A DNA stretch of 64,000 bases from Liquidambar formosana (lineage: Eukaryota > Streptophyta > Magnoliopsida > Saxifragales > Altingiaceae). Shown here one piece after another: positions 1 to 9,572 of this stretch. Every line of letters starts with the position of its first letter. Positions within the stretch are counted from its first letter, which is position 1. The stretch lies in assembly GCA_039720395.1 (NCBI GenBank), contig CM077832.1, positions 24,205,607 through 24,269,606 of the forward strand, given 5' to 3'. The notes beneath the pieces are model-generated. The model was not told the origin of the DNA and ran no database searches. It worked only from the letters and a program-made list of their open reading frames with translations. Both the position numbers and the translations under genes were made by a program.

Positions 1-637
1 AATAAATATTGCAAATTTATGCAAATTTCACATTTAAATGTTACACAACATTTAAAATGCATATTTGCCACATTTAAATATAAAGTGCCACTAGATTAAA
101 GGCCATTGGGTTGAAATTATATACTTTTTTTTAAATAATACTATACATAGTAAAAAAAAAAAAAAATTATATCTATATAAAAATAAACATAAAAAATGAG
201 TAGTGTAATTTTAAAAATGTTACACAGTTAAAGATAAGAATATAAAGTTGAATGTCAACTTGCCACAAAATAGTTAGTAATTTTCTAGAAATTAACTGTC
301 AACTTACTGTTTTGAATATTAATTTGGAAAGTCTTCACCAAAATTTTTTTTTTTTTTTTTTTTTTTTAATAAGTTACCAAACTATAATTTTCCCAGTGAT
401 AAGTCATGAGGACTCGACACTTATCACTTTGTCAGTCACAACTCACAAGGGCTTGACAAACAAAATAATAATAAAAGAAGAAAAAAGTTCCAATGATAAG
501 AACAAAAAACCAGAAGCAAATGGCACGAGGCGCTCTATTGGAGGTTTACCGGTGACACTATAGGCTAGATGATGGCAATTGCAGCAGCGACGACAGCAAG
601 GATGACGGCAAAGATGTCTAAGTATGTAAGATTTCAT
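1..637. other. AT-rich non-coding stretch, nothing recognised
   Basis: The stretch has homopolymer A and T runs (about 151-166 and 344-367) and short open frames without domain signal. If the host gene continues leftwards past exon 2, this is intron 2 or beyond. I see no gene in it. Confidence 0.5.
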
Positions 638-744
638 CGTCGTCGTCTTCTTTTTCAACGGTGGCAAAGATGATGGTGATAGTGACAGTCGTCGTCTTCT
701 TCTTCTCTTTCAACAGCGGCAAAGACGATGGTGACGATGACGAC
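638..744. repeat. imperfect tandem duplication, GTC/GAC-rich
   Basis: Two adjacent copies of about 50-57 bp (roughly 638-687 and 688-744) share a run of GTC triplets, CTTCTT, TTTCAAC, GGCAAAGA and GATGGTGA. Both strands are low in complexity. The open frames across it are compositional and not convincing genes. Confidence 0.6.
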
Positions 745-986
745 AAAGGTTTGCATCAACAAGATGACATATTGCCTGGCATATTGCCATATATTTACAA
801 TATATAGTCGATAAATCGATGAAATTTGAAAGAAAATGGTTAAAAATAATTGACATCCTCGATAAAAACGATAAACCTGATAACCTCAATATATCAGTCG
901 AAATATCATCGATAAGATGTGCAAACAATCTGGCAGCTGATTTTCGTATCAGTTACCATCAATATGAGGATATATCGGCAATATCC
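745..986. other. non-coding stretch with TATCG-rich sequence
   Basis: Repeated ATCGATA/TATCGG words lie between 790 and 990, followed by TTTCAAACCATGG near 993-1005. This resembles a transposon end, but no partner end or target duplication was found. No gene is supported. Confidence 0.35.
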
Positions 987-1262
987 TCAATTTTTCAAAC
1001 CATGGTTATAAGTTGGGAGCTCATCAAAGTGCACACCTTCATCTATTTCTTCCATCAAAGGTGTTCTATTACGATCCCCCATGGCCTTTCTACTATCTAA
1101 ATACTTGTAGTGGGGTTCCCCACACTTAAAGCACTTAAAATTCCCACCTTGAAACTGATTTCTAACTCCAATACGATTCGTACTAAGATGATTTTGAGTA
1201 GGAATAGTAGATTTAGCAACTTTTTCTTGTTGTTCTTCACCATCATGACTTCCCTTTCTAAC
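987..1262 (-). pseudogene. Ty3/Gypsy gag remnant, zinc-knuckle part
   Basis: Read on the minus strand, this encodes a basic stretch followed by a degenerate CCHC knuckle (FKCFKCGEPHYKYLD: two cysteines and the histidine remain, the last cysteine is lost). It is the downstream half of the gag fragment at 2599..3245. The two halves are separated by a hAT insertion (1271..2590) with a target duplication. No protease or RT follows, so this is a truncated fossil. Certainty is moderate for Ty3/Gypsy and high for retroelement gag. Confidence 0.65.
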
Positions 1263-1270
1263 TTGAGATG

Positions 1271-2590
1271 CATGGTTCAAAGTCTCGGTCTCAGGCTTCA
1301 TTGCGTTTCAGTCTTGGTCATCTCGGTATTGCCCATCTCGTCGCATCTTGGGCGAGATGCAACTTTACGCATGAAAGAATGTTTAAAAAAATTTAGAAAA
1401 ATTATAGAAAAATCACAAAAAATAAGATAATCACATAGAAACCATTAATAAGCAAAACAATTAACTTTGGACATGTAATATGGTCCATAACATTAAAACA
1501 AGCACTAGCGCGTTCTTTTACTATAAAATACATAATATTTAATTAGTGTTTTTTTATTCTTTTAAAGTAAAAGGCATGGCTATTATTTATTACTATATTA
1601 AAAATAAGTAATAGAAGATTTAATACAATTTACATAAATAAATTCCTTTTATGTTACAAAAACTAACATTTTAAAATTACCTACTTGTCAATTAAAAATT
1701 AGAAATAATTTTTTTTAAAAAAAATACTAAAATGAATGGGTAATTTTTATAAATAATACAAGGTAATAATAAAAGAGTTTGCTTTTTTTAAAAATAATAA
1801 GAAAATAAAAAAGATTAAGTAGTAACTTATAATAGGTCAAAAGGTCAAACCTTCATACTTGCTCCAAAATAATATAGTATGTTGTAATTTATTAGGAATA
1901 TAAGAAGAGTCAGCACATATGATACCCACTGACACAAAAAAATAAAGGAAAAGAGAAGAAGAAGAAGAAGGCAATGCACACCCACGACGACTATAGGAAC
2001 AGGTGCTCTCTCCCTCGCGGCTAGCTCCAAGTTCGAACTCAAGTGCGGTCTCTCTCTCTCTCTCTCTCTCTCTTGTGGCTGGCTCCAAGCTCAAACCCAT
2101 TAGTCGAGCACCCCGGCACCGGAAGGACCCACTTCTCTTGAACCAGTCGACACACCTGAGGCCACGAACCAAGTTGGGCACCCCTGAGGCCACGTAACCA
2201 ATCAACCCTCGACTCCTTGAACCTTAACCAGATCTGTTCGAGAAGATGTTTGAGGTGTAAGCTTCGGTAATCGAACCCAGTTGAGAACTCGAGCAACCCA
2301 CACAAACCGTTGATTGTCGACACAAACGAGAGAGATCAAAGATCTATTTGGGTTTTGATGGCTTCTAGACTTCAAATATCGCTCGAGATTGACGAGATTT
2401 CGTCCGAGATGCACCGAATTTACGAGATATGGCCAGTAACGGTCCGTGTTGACGAAATCTTGCTGATCTCGTTCGAGAAGCAAAGTCTCTTATATATTTC
2501 TGTACCGTTGGGAAATCTCATATCGCCCATGGCCGAGACCGACTCATCTCGCTGAGATCTCGTTCAACACGAGCGAGACTTTGAACCCTG
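1271..2590. mobile_element. non-autonomous hAT-type element 1 (1320 bp)
   Basis: The left end reads CATGGTTCAAAGTCTCGGTC. The right end, reverse-complemented, reads CAGGGTTCAAAGTCTCGCTC, so the terminal inverted repeats match over about 20 bp and begin CA(G/T)GG as in hAT elements. Perfect 8-bp target duplications TTGAGATG flank it (1263-1270 and 2591-2598), the hAT hallmark. Subterminal regions carry many CGAGAT/ATCTCG words. No transposase is encoded. The interior is AT-rich on the left and GC-rich from about 1970 to 2590. It splits a Gypsy gag remnant. A related copy lies at 15475..17366. Confidence 0.88.
2049..2074. repeat. (CT)n microsatellite
   Basis: About 13 CT units inside hAT element 1. 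The short Leu/Ser-rich frames across it are compositional. Confidence 0.9.
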
Positions 2591-2598
2591 TTGAGATG

Positions 2599-3245
2599 AA
2601 CCATCTCTAGACTAGCTTAGTACGGCTGTCCGGACTTAGAAGCGCCTTGAAATTGCTCACTAGCTCTAGAAACACTTTGATTTTGTTGCGTTTCCACTAA
2701 GAAATCTTGGTTGTAGGTTTCTGAAACCGTCCACAATGATTGCAACAAAAGGACATCTTGAATGGAAGGCTTGAGACCACTCAAATACCATGCTACAATT
2801 TGTTCTTCACTTTCATTCAAATCAAATCTTGGCATAAATCGATAGAAAGCTTCAGTGTAGTCATTTACATACCCAAATTGCCTGAGAGTGCAAATTCTTG
2901 TAAAGAGTTTGCATATAGTTGAAAGAAAGAAAGTGTTGCTTTATCTTCTTCTCCATTTTGCTCCATTCTCTAATCTTGCCTTTCCCGTTCCTTTAGCAAG
3001 TAATTTGCAATTGTTCCCACCAAGAGGATGCTTTCCTTGTAGGCAAATCAATACCAACTTCACCTTTCTCTCCTCCGATACATCATGGTAATCGAAAATT
3101 ATTTCAAAAATTCAACCAATTAATGATATCATCCAGACTGAGGCTACCTCGGAATTCCGAAATGTCAATCTTGATGTTGTACTCCAACCTAGGCTCATTT
3201 TTCTCCATAAATGGCCTTCTTACCTCATCCTCTTTGAGCCATAAC
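2599..3245 (-). pseudogene. Ty3/Gypsy gag remnant, N-terminal and core part
   Basis: Minus-strand translation in several frames recovers the gag of a plant Ty3/Gypsy element in the right order: KIDISEFRGSLSL (about 3140-3190), then the KVKLV...SSWWEQL-like helix region (about 2985-3085), then RFDLNESEEQIVAWYLSGL and the Q-rich linker (2617..2835). Frameshifts and stops separate the pieces. The gag core packages the element RNA in an intact relative; here nothing is expressible. It continues at 987..1262 beyond the hAT insertion. Confidence 0.75.
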
Positions 3246-4580
3246 AGCAATTTTTACTCAGAAAATGGTCTGATATTAAGATAATTGAAGCTAAACAGCA
3301 ACAGGGTTGTCAAGAACTTCCCCAAACAGAGCAACTTGAAGCTCCAAAACAAAGTCAATCAAGCCAACAGTACATCAGCTAAGATTCAAAGTCTAATATC
3401 TTTATTTTTATGGTAAGAAAGTCATAGTCTTTGATTTAAATGCTAGTTGTTGAATGGAATTCATATTATCTGAAAGAAAAAAAATCACGACTGGATTGAT
3501 TATGGTGAAGAGATTGTTCATTTGTTGTTCTTGGGTTTCAGAACTTCTGGAAAAAAAGGTTGACCATTTCACTATCATGAAGAAGTTATGATTAAATGTC
3601 AATCTAAATTAATTTATTTTTCTTTTCATTGAATGACTTATTAACTGCATAATTTGTGTATTTCAAAAGCTGGTTTTATCTACAGGAATAGTATTTCCTA
3701 TTGAACTGTAGTTGCTCACCATATTCATTTCCAGAGTCAAATTCTTGAGCAAACCAACATCTTGGGGAGTAAAGGTTCGTAGTCAAAGAATTGTGCTTAT
3801 ATAGTTATATCTATTTTGTCCTGAGATGAACATGATGAAAAGGTTGTAACACAAATGAAGTATTAGTTAAGAAAAATTGCATGACTTCTAGAATGTTTAT
3901 GAATTGGATATTTACATGTGTTAATGACAAATTTATGCATTTATGGAATGGAGATGACTATCATGAAGTTTATAGAGTGACCATAGATGTTTTTGAAAAA
4001 GAAAAAATTCACTGAACATCCCATAGTTTATAAATCATATATGAACGTAGGAACATCATTTTTTTTTTTCTTTTAGCTACCAAGTCAGAGGGCCTATTTT
4101 CTGGGAAATTTGATGTCAGTCAGGGCACTTTTGCAACTTTTATATTATTTAGTAACTGAAAACGGTAGTGCAGTATTTTTCAATACTGCAGCATCTGACC
4201 GACTTAACAAAATTATTATTATAGCTCCCTTGGTCAGAAAATTCAAAATGAGACCTTTCATGAACCTAAATTCTTACTGATGCATTCCCCGATCTTCATA
4301 CAAGGTGGTGTTGTCAGATTTGTCTGTATTTTTACAGCACTCTTTGGTTTCAATTCACCTTTAAACCATACTAAATCATCTTTTTATCCAAGACAAACAT
4401 TTTTCCCTCCGTGGACTATAAATCTTCTTTTTGAAGACCAAGTTAGTATCAAAATGGATGAGTTATGAATTTTACATCTCCACTGTGACATAATTGCTGC
4501 ATATTTAACTAAGGGCTTAATGCTCAATAGATGAATGGATTTTCACCAAAGGTCAAACGTGCGATATCTATTGTTGTAGT
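3246..4580. other. unassigned AT-rich DNA, probable host intron
   Basis: No domain or RNA gene was recognised on either strand. A plus-strand 55-codon frame at 4111-4278 follows a pyrimidine tract but resembles nothing known to me. A C-terminal exon of the DUF3754-like gene was looked for here and not seen. Confidence 0.4.
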
Positions 4581-4757
4581 CTTTGTTACATGGACACTTC
4601 AAAATGTGTGAAGTACCCATGTCGGACATTTGTGACATGGGTGTGGGTACTCTTGCTCGACACTTCAAAATAGTGAAAAATCTTTGAAAAGTAGATGAAT
4701 CCGACACCTAGACACATACCCGCACTTGACACCTGTACCCGAGTCCATGTAACATAG
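4581..4757. mobile_element. 177-bp hAT-like MITE
   Basis: The ends CTTTGTTACATGGAC and, reverse-complemented, CTATGTTACATGGAC form terminal inverted repeats. Perfect 8-bp duplications GTTGTAGT flank the element at 4573-4580 and 4758-4765. The interior is built of degenerate GACAC/GTGTC words (ACCCATGTCGG, GACACATACCCG). It has no coding capacity. The 8-bp duplication points to a hAT-mobilised MITE in the intron left of host exon 2. Confidence 0.85.
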
Positions 4758-4818
4758 GTTGTAGTTACACTTTATTTCTTATAATCACACTTCACTATCC
4801 AGGGTGGACAAATAATCA

Positions 4819-4854
4819 GTCATAGTTGTTACCATTGCAGTCATAGTTGTTACT
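4819..4854. repeat. 16-bp direct repeat, two copies
   Basis: CAGTCATAGTTGTTAC occurs twice about 20 bp apart. It is a small tandem duplication in probable intron sequence with no evident role. Confidence 0.7.
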
Positions 4855-5092
4855 AAAATATAATGGGTGCTTAAAAGCACAACCCCGGAAAAACCGTGAA
4901 ACGTGTAATGATGATTGAAAATAAATGTTTAGTTGTTAGTCTACACAATTGAGAATTTAAAATAATATTATTCTCAAACAAGATATTAAACTCTACATTG
5001 CTCATGTCAGAAATCTGTTATTTCATTCTACAAAATGGAATATACTTCATGATTTAGCTGATTCAAAAATTGTGCTATATAAGAAAAATCAC

Positions 5093-5272
5093 CTGAAAAT
5101 TATTGCATTTGACTCAGACGCTCTCTTCCAGTCAACGTATACTGGCAAAGTAAGGAGATAATCTGTGTTTAACGCAGATGTCAACATCAAATCCCGAGCT
5201 GATAGTTCTTCAAACTGAGCATCATAAAGAAGTTGCATGAAAGCACGCTGGAAACGAGTGGCCAGAGCAACT
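5093..5272 (-). CDS. DUF3754-like host gene, exon 2
   Basis: A 180-nt exon on the minus strand. It is bounded by a TTTTGTAG acceptor (intron side from 5273) and an ATTTTCAG/GTGATT donor (intron from 5092 down). It encodes a conserved-looking helical block, RVALATRFQRAFMQLL followed by an FEELSARDLMLTSALNTD stretch and a VYVDWK motif, with no stop. Exon 1 (21760..22430) ends in phase 2 (AG) and this exon supplies the third base (A), giving an Arg codon. It ends again in phase 2. From memory the block matches plant DUF3754 proteins, a family related to animal TMEM143; function unknown. The next exon was not found in the 5.1 kb that remain. Base composition is clearly less AT-rich than the flanks. 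Confidence 0.85.
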
Positions 5273-5748
5273 CTACAAAATTTTCATATAATATGTCAAA
5301 TCCACATAAAGAATGAAACTGAACATCTGTTAAATACAAAATAATATAAATATATAGGAATCAACACATCGTATGACCCATCTAAAAAATTAAAAGATTT
5401 ATATTCTAATCAATACCTTCACCAGAAAGTGACACTCTAGAGGGGGGAAAAGCAGAAATTGTAATTGATCAGCTTTCTGTGGAGGTGTTAATGTGAATCT
5501 TAGGAGAAGAAGAAAGAGAGAAGGAGAGAGGTAGTCCGCTTCAAAATAAAATTCCCATGCCATTATACAGGTCACAACCATAAAACCCTAAAGGACCAAA
5601 ATGGAAAGTACTAAAAAAAATATTACTAAGAAATAAAACTAAGCCCTACAACCTCAGCTAAAATAGGACTGGAACGTAGGTGGCACATGGGCCCTCTCCT
5701 AGATCCTCCATCCTAATCCCCATCATTTCTCCTTGGCTGAAAAGCACT
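5273..5748. other. 3' end of host intron 1 and tail of Gypsy remnant C
   Basis: Between the exon 2 acceptor and the Gypsy stop codon there is no gene. A minus-strand purine-rich run, GATGGAGGATCTAGGAGAGG (about 5692-5711), sits where a Gypsy polypurine tract would be, just after the pol stop. No LTR could be paired. Confidence 0.4.
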
Positions 5749-6047
5749 CTACTTTAAACAGTTACGTCGAAGGTACTCCTCAAGAAGAGTATGACCAACG
5801 TGACGAAACTCATCCTCGGTAATCTATATATATCCTTTGTATCTAGACAATCTCAAAATTGAACTAGATAAGGTCGATAACCTCCTCCATGAAAGAAAAA
5901 AAATGGTCAGATCCTCAAATACATCTGCAATCTAATTGATGCTCTCAACTAGATGGCGTGGAATAACTGCACTGGTGCTGCAATGGGAGAAGAAGTGGAA
6001 CCACTTGTAGAAATATAGTGTGGGAGGCTCAAAGGTGCCCCAATATG
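5749..6047 (-). pseudogene. Gypsy remnant C, C-terminal chromodomain-like part of pol
   Basis: Directly after Copia B's target duplication the minus strand reads WGTFEPPTLYF, the expected continuation of the NVEDLFPY motif found on the other side of Copia B (18342..). A degraded GGGYRPYLVQF...DEFRHV...LLEEYL stretch follows and ends at a TAG (5749-5751). This matches the C-terminal chromodomain-like tail of a plant chromovirus pol. It contains a stop and a frameshift. The match across both flanks shows that Copia B landed inside this Gypsy element. Confidence 0.75.
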
Positions 6048-6208
6048 ACTTAAAACCAGGAAAATATTGAAAGAGATTATATTTATCGACACACCTATAG
6101 GTGGGTTGTATATGAGTATTTATAAGGAGATACAATATACAAATAAGATAAGGTTGAAAATCAAAGATTACATAGCAAAATACATATCATGTGGTACATG
6201 TGTTAACA
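6048..6208 (-). repeat. Copia B 3' LTR
   Basis: This 161-bp repeat is homologous to 18167..18336. On the minus strand it starts TGTTAACACATG and ends CTGGTTTTAAGT. It lacks about 8 bp near 6090 that the other LTR has. Confidence 0.85.
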
Positions 6209-6231
6209 CCCCCCCCCCCCCCCCCTCTCAA
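6209..6231 (-). other. Copia B polypurine tract, 17-G run
   Basis: Directly upstream (minus sense) of the 3' LTR, a CTTGAGAG purine run passes into 17 consecutive G (6209-6225 on the plus strand as C). Plus-strand DNA synthesis is primed from such tracts in LTR retrotransposons. The G run is unusually long and probably expanded by slippage. Confidence 0.8.
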
Positions 6232-6239
6232 GTGGAAGG

Positions 6240-7700
6240 GAGGCATCTGCGAACACTCAACTTGTCACGTAGGAACTTGAAACGGGTGGAGCTTAACCCT
6301 TTGGTGAGGATGTCCACAAGCCAATTGTGAGTAGAGATGAAGTGAATTTGGAGATCTTTGCGAGCAACCTTGTCACGAACTTAGTGAAAATCAATTTCTA
6401 CATGCCTGGTACGAGCATGAAAAACAGGATTAACAGTGAGATAAGTAGCACCAAGGTTGTCACACCATAGTGTTGGAGCATCGGGAAGATGGAAACCAAG
6501 TTCAAATAGGAAGGATTGAAGCCATGTGACTTCAGCAGTAGCATCTGCAATGGCCTTGTATTCAGACTCCGTAGAAGATCTAGAGACCGTTCTTTGTTTG
6601 CGAGAGGACCATGAAATAAGGTTGGAACCAAGGTAATTATAATAGCCACTGGTGGAGCGTTGCTCATCTGGACATCCTGCCCAATTCGAATCAGAGAAGA
6701 CATGAAGAGCATTTGAACTCTGTTTAAAGATAAGGAAACCATTGTCCTGACTAGATTGGAGATAGTGCAAGATGCATTTGACAACAGTCCAATGTTCTTT
6801 TGTGGGTTGGTGCATGAATTTACAGACCTTGTTGACAGAGAAGGCAATGTCCGGTCTTGTTAAAGTGAGGTAATGAAGCGCACCAACAGCCTGCCTGTAA
6901 GTGGTTGGATTAGACAGGGGAGACCCTGCAGATTTTGAGAACTTAGTGCTTGTAGAGATGGGGGTGTGAACGGGTTTGGAGGTTGCCATGCCAGATTTTT
7001 GAAGATTTTTGATATACTGACGCTAGGAAAGTAAAATGCCATCAGGGTGAGAAAGTACCTCAATGCCACGGAAATGATGAAGAGAACCCAAATCTTTTAA
7101 GCGAAAATTCGGAACCACGGGTATGAATGAGAGAGAAAACCTGATCAAGAATGTTAACTGTACCCAGTATGTCATCAACTTAAATGAGAACATGAAGAAG
7201 GATGGCATTGTGAGTGTACATGAAGAGAGACGAATTAGTCTTGGACACTGTAAAACCATGGCAGAGGAGGAATGAGGAGAGCCGCTGAAACCAGGCATGT
7301 GGGGCCTGCTTAAGACCATAGAGAGACTTGTGGAGCCGACAAACATGATGGGGGTGTACTGGATCAACGAACCCCGATGGTTGAGAAATGTAAACCTCTT
7401 CTTTAAGGAAGACTTGGAAGCCTTGGAGAAAGGCATTAGTGACATCCAATTAACAAAGAGGCCAGCCCTTGGAGGTAGCAATAGAGAGAATGGTGCAAAT
7501 GGTGGTTAGTTTAATGACCAGACTGAATGTCTCGATATAGTTGATGAAAGCCTTTTGCAACCAATCTGGCCTTGATTCGTTCAATGCTACCATCACAGTT
7601 GCGCTTAATGCGGTACACCCATTTGCATCCAACTATATTCATGCAAGGGCGAGGTGCTTGAAGTGTCTAGGTCCCATTTTTAATTAAAGCAAAGATTTCA
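6240..7700 (-). pseudogene. Copia B reverse transcriptase and RNase H remnant
   Basis: RNase H (6381..6989) reads well: [18 protein letters not shown], then a [17 protein letters not shown] motif, a STESEYKA acidic motif and LWCDN. A TAG follows HVEIDFH, with tail fragments beyond it. RT (7023-7650) is in three frames: [29 protein letters not shown], and a catalytic motif whose Tyr codon is now TAA (7180-7182), so it reads stop-V-D-D. The RT N-terminus near 7500-7650 is frameshifted. Not expressible. Confidence 0.85.
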
Positions 7701-8600
7701 TGGGCCATTGCTTGGCACCATTCATGGTGCTTGTTAGTTTCAGTAACGCAGGTGGGTTCTAAAAGAGAGGAAGTGACAGAGGAAGAGTCATGGTGTGTGA
7801 GCATGTTATGTAATTGGGTGGTTTTGGGGGCATGTTATGTAATATCATTGGGTGAGTGCGGGTAGGAGGATTGGGTGGGGGAGATGGGGGAGGTAAATTA
7901 AATAAGTCCACATTTAGAAGAAGGCTGTTTGAATTGTGAATGGTAAAGCGAGAGGTAGTGGAGGATATGTTGGTAGGAGAATTAGGAGTGGAAAATGAGA
8001 AAAAGGAGGACATATGGGTGGTTGAATATGGGAAGGAGAGGGTGGTGGGATATGGGAAATAGATTGGTGGCCAGATATAGGGAGTGGGGAAGATGTGGGC
8101 TGGATTTGCATGGGAAAGATTTGAGGAGAAAATTGTGGGGGAATATTATTACAAGGAGAGTTGTGGGGGATTTGGAAAGAGGGTGTCCAAATTGATGAAG
8201 GAGAGATTGGGCGAGATTAAATAGGGGGAAGTGTTGGCCAAGAATGGAGAAGAGATGGGGACATGAGGGTTGGTGAGGGAGAGGAAATAGGAAGGGATGG
8301 ATCTTGCTACTGATTGGTCGATTGGAGTGGAGCTAAATTACAAAGAGAGTTTGGTGGAGAATTTGTAGGAAGTGGAGCTAAATTAGGAAGAGAGGTTGGT
8401 GGAGAATTTGTAGGAATGGGAGTTCAATTAGAAAGAGATGTTGGTGGAGAATTTGTAGGAGTTGACTGGACCAAATTTAGTGGGAAGGAAGGAACGGTTG
8501 TTGGGGGAATAAGGAGAGCCGAAAGCTAAGGTCCAGGAAGGGAAACGGATTGAGTGGGGAAAGGATGTTGGGGTGAATAAAAATTAGAAGGGGGCCTAAA
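7701..8600 (-). other. Copia B integrase-RT linker, Pro/Ser-rich remnant
   Basis: Minus-strand frames here are rich in Pro, Ser and Thr and include a THPMI word, as in the variable linker between Copia integrase and RT. On the plus strand the same DNA is G-rich with repeated TTGGTGGAGAATTTGTAGGA blocks at about 8350-8460. These blocks (TAGGAAGTGGAGCTAAATTA-like) form about three imperfect tandem copies of roughly 57 bp. No domain is preserved. Confidence 0.5.
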
Positions 8601-9346
8601 ATGGAGGGTCTTGAAAAGGGAAAAGTAAACTCATCAAAACAGACATGTCTAACAATATAAATACAACCAGTGGATTAGGGAAGACAACAGTAGCCTAAGT
8701 GGCATGGACTATAGCCTAGAAAAACGCATGGAGTGGAACGAAAATCAATTTTATGGCGATTGTAGGGACGTAAATAAGGAAAACACAGGCACCCAAGAAC
8801 TTTGAGAAATAAGTAATTAGGTAGCGTGTTGAAAACACGCATTCAACATGCTGAAAGGGGGACACATGATACGAAACCGAGCTTGGCATGCGATTGATTA
8901 GGTAAACAACGGTCTTAAATGCAAATTGCCAAAAACGGCCGGGAACATTAGCATGGGCAAGTAACACCAACAAAGTTTCAACAATATGACGATTACAGCA
9001 TTCAATTCAGTCATTTTGTTCATGGGTGGGAGGGCACAGTAGACGATGGCGGATGCCACAGTCACTAAAAAATTTGTACATTATCTAGTATTCACCACCC
9101 CAGTCAGATTGAATAACTTTGATTTTAGAATTAAATTGCCATTCAACCATGGATTGAAAATTAATGAAAATGCGAAAAACATTAGATTTATGAGCCATTG
9201 GAAAATACCACAAATACTTGGAATAAACGTCCAGAAAAATGACAAAATAACAATGACCTTCACTAGATAGAACTGGGGATAGTCCCCATACATCAATGAA
9301 AATAAGATCTAATGGTGACAAACTAATGGGCCCCGTAATGGGTAAA
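8601..9346 (-). pseudogene. Copia B integrase, C-terminal half
   Basis: The part downstream of the Copia A insertion starts at the core domain with LDLIFIDVWG (first catalytic Asp), then a FVIFLDVYSKYLWYFP block and KVIQSDWGGEY (second catalytic Asp, with Trp where Asn/Gly is usual). After a gap comes the post-catalytic LAHANVPGRFWQFAFKT and LINRMPS block (8716..8973). Frameshifts separate the pieces. The N-terminal half is at 14707..14860. Confidence 0.8.
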
Positions 9347-9560
9347 AGTGGATTTGTATAACTAATCAAAGAAGGAAGAAAGAAAGAAAGAAAGAGAAGA
9401 AAGGAAGGAAGAAAAGAGAAGAGAAATGGCTGCTGTAAAAAGAGAGAACTTAGGTTTTTCCCTCTTGTATATTATCTTTTATACTAGTACAAGTACAAAG
9501 ACAATAGTACCCTTCATCTTATTACAAGTAAATAAGAACAATATAGAATACTTTTCAACA
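9347..9560 (-). repeat. Copia A 3' LTR
   Basis: On the minus strand it starts TGTTGAAAAGTATTC and ends AAATCCACT, so it ends in ACT and not CA. The same ending directly precedes the PBS at the other LTR, which supports this boundary. The interior has a GAAGGAAGAAAGAAAG purine repeat at about 9370-9400. Confidence 0.92.
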
Positions 9561-9572
9561 CTCCCCCTCAAG
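9561..9572 (-). other. Copia A polypurine tract
   Basis: The minus strand reads CTTGAGGGGGAG immediately before the TGTTGAAAAG start of the 3' LTR, the normal site of plus-strand priming. Confidence 0.85.

Noticed and set aside
760..1005. Possible third transposon end (TTTCAAACCATGG) with TATCG-rich interior
   Set aside because: No matching opposite end or target duplication could be found.
4111..4278. Plus-strand 55-codon frame after a pyrimidine tract, looked like an exon
   Set aside because: No family resemblance and no matching donor; nothing ties it to a gene.
1..5092. Exon 3 of the DUF3754-like gene
   Set aside because: Searched by eye for the expected conserved continuation on the minus strand and not found; it may lie left of the window.
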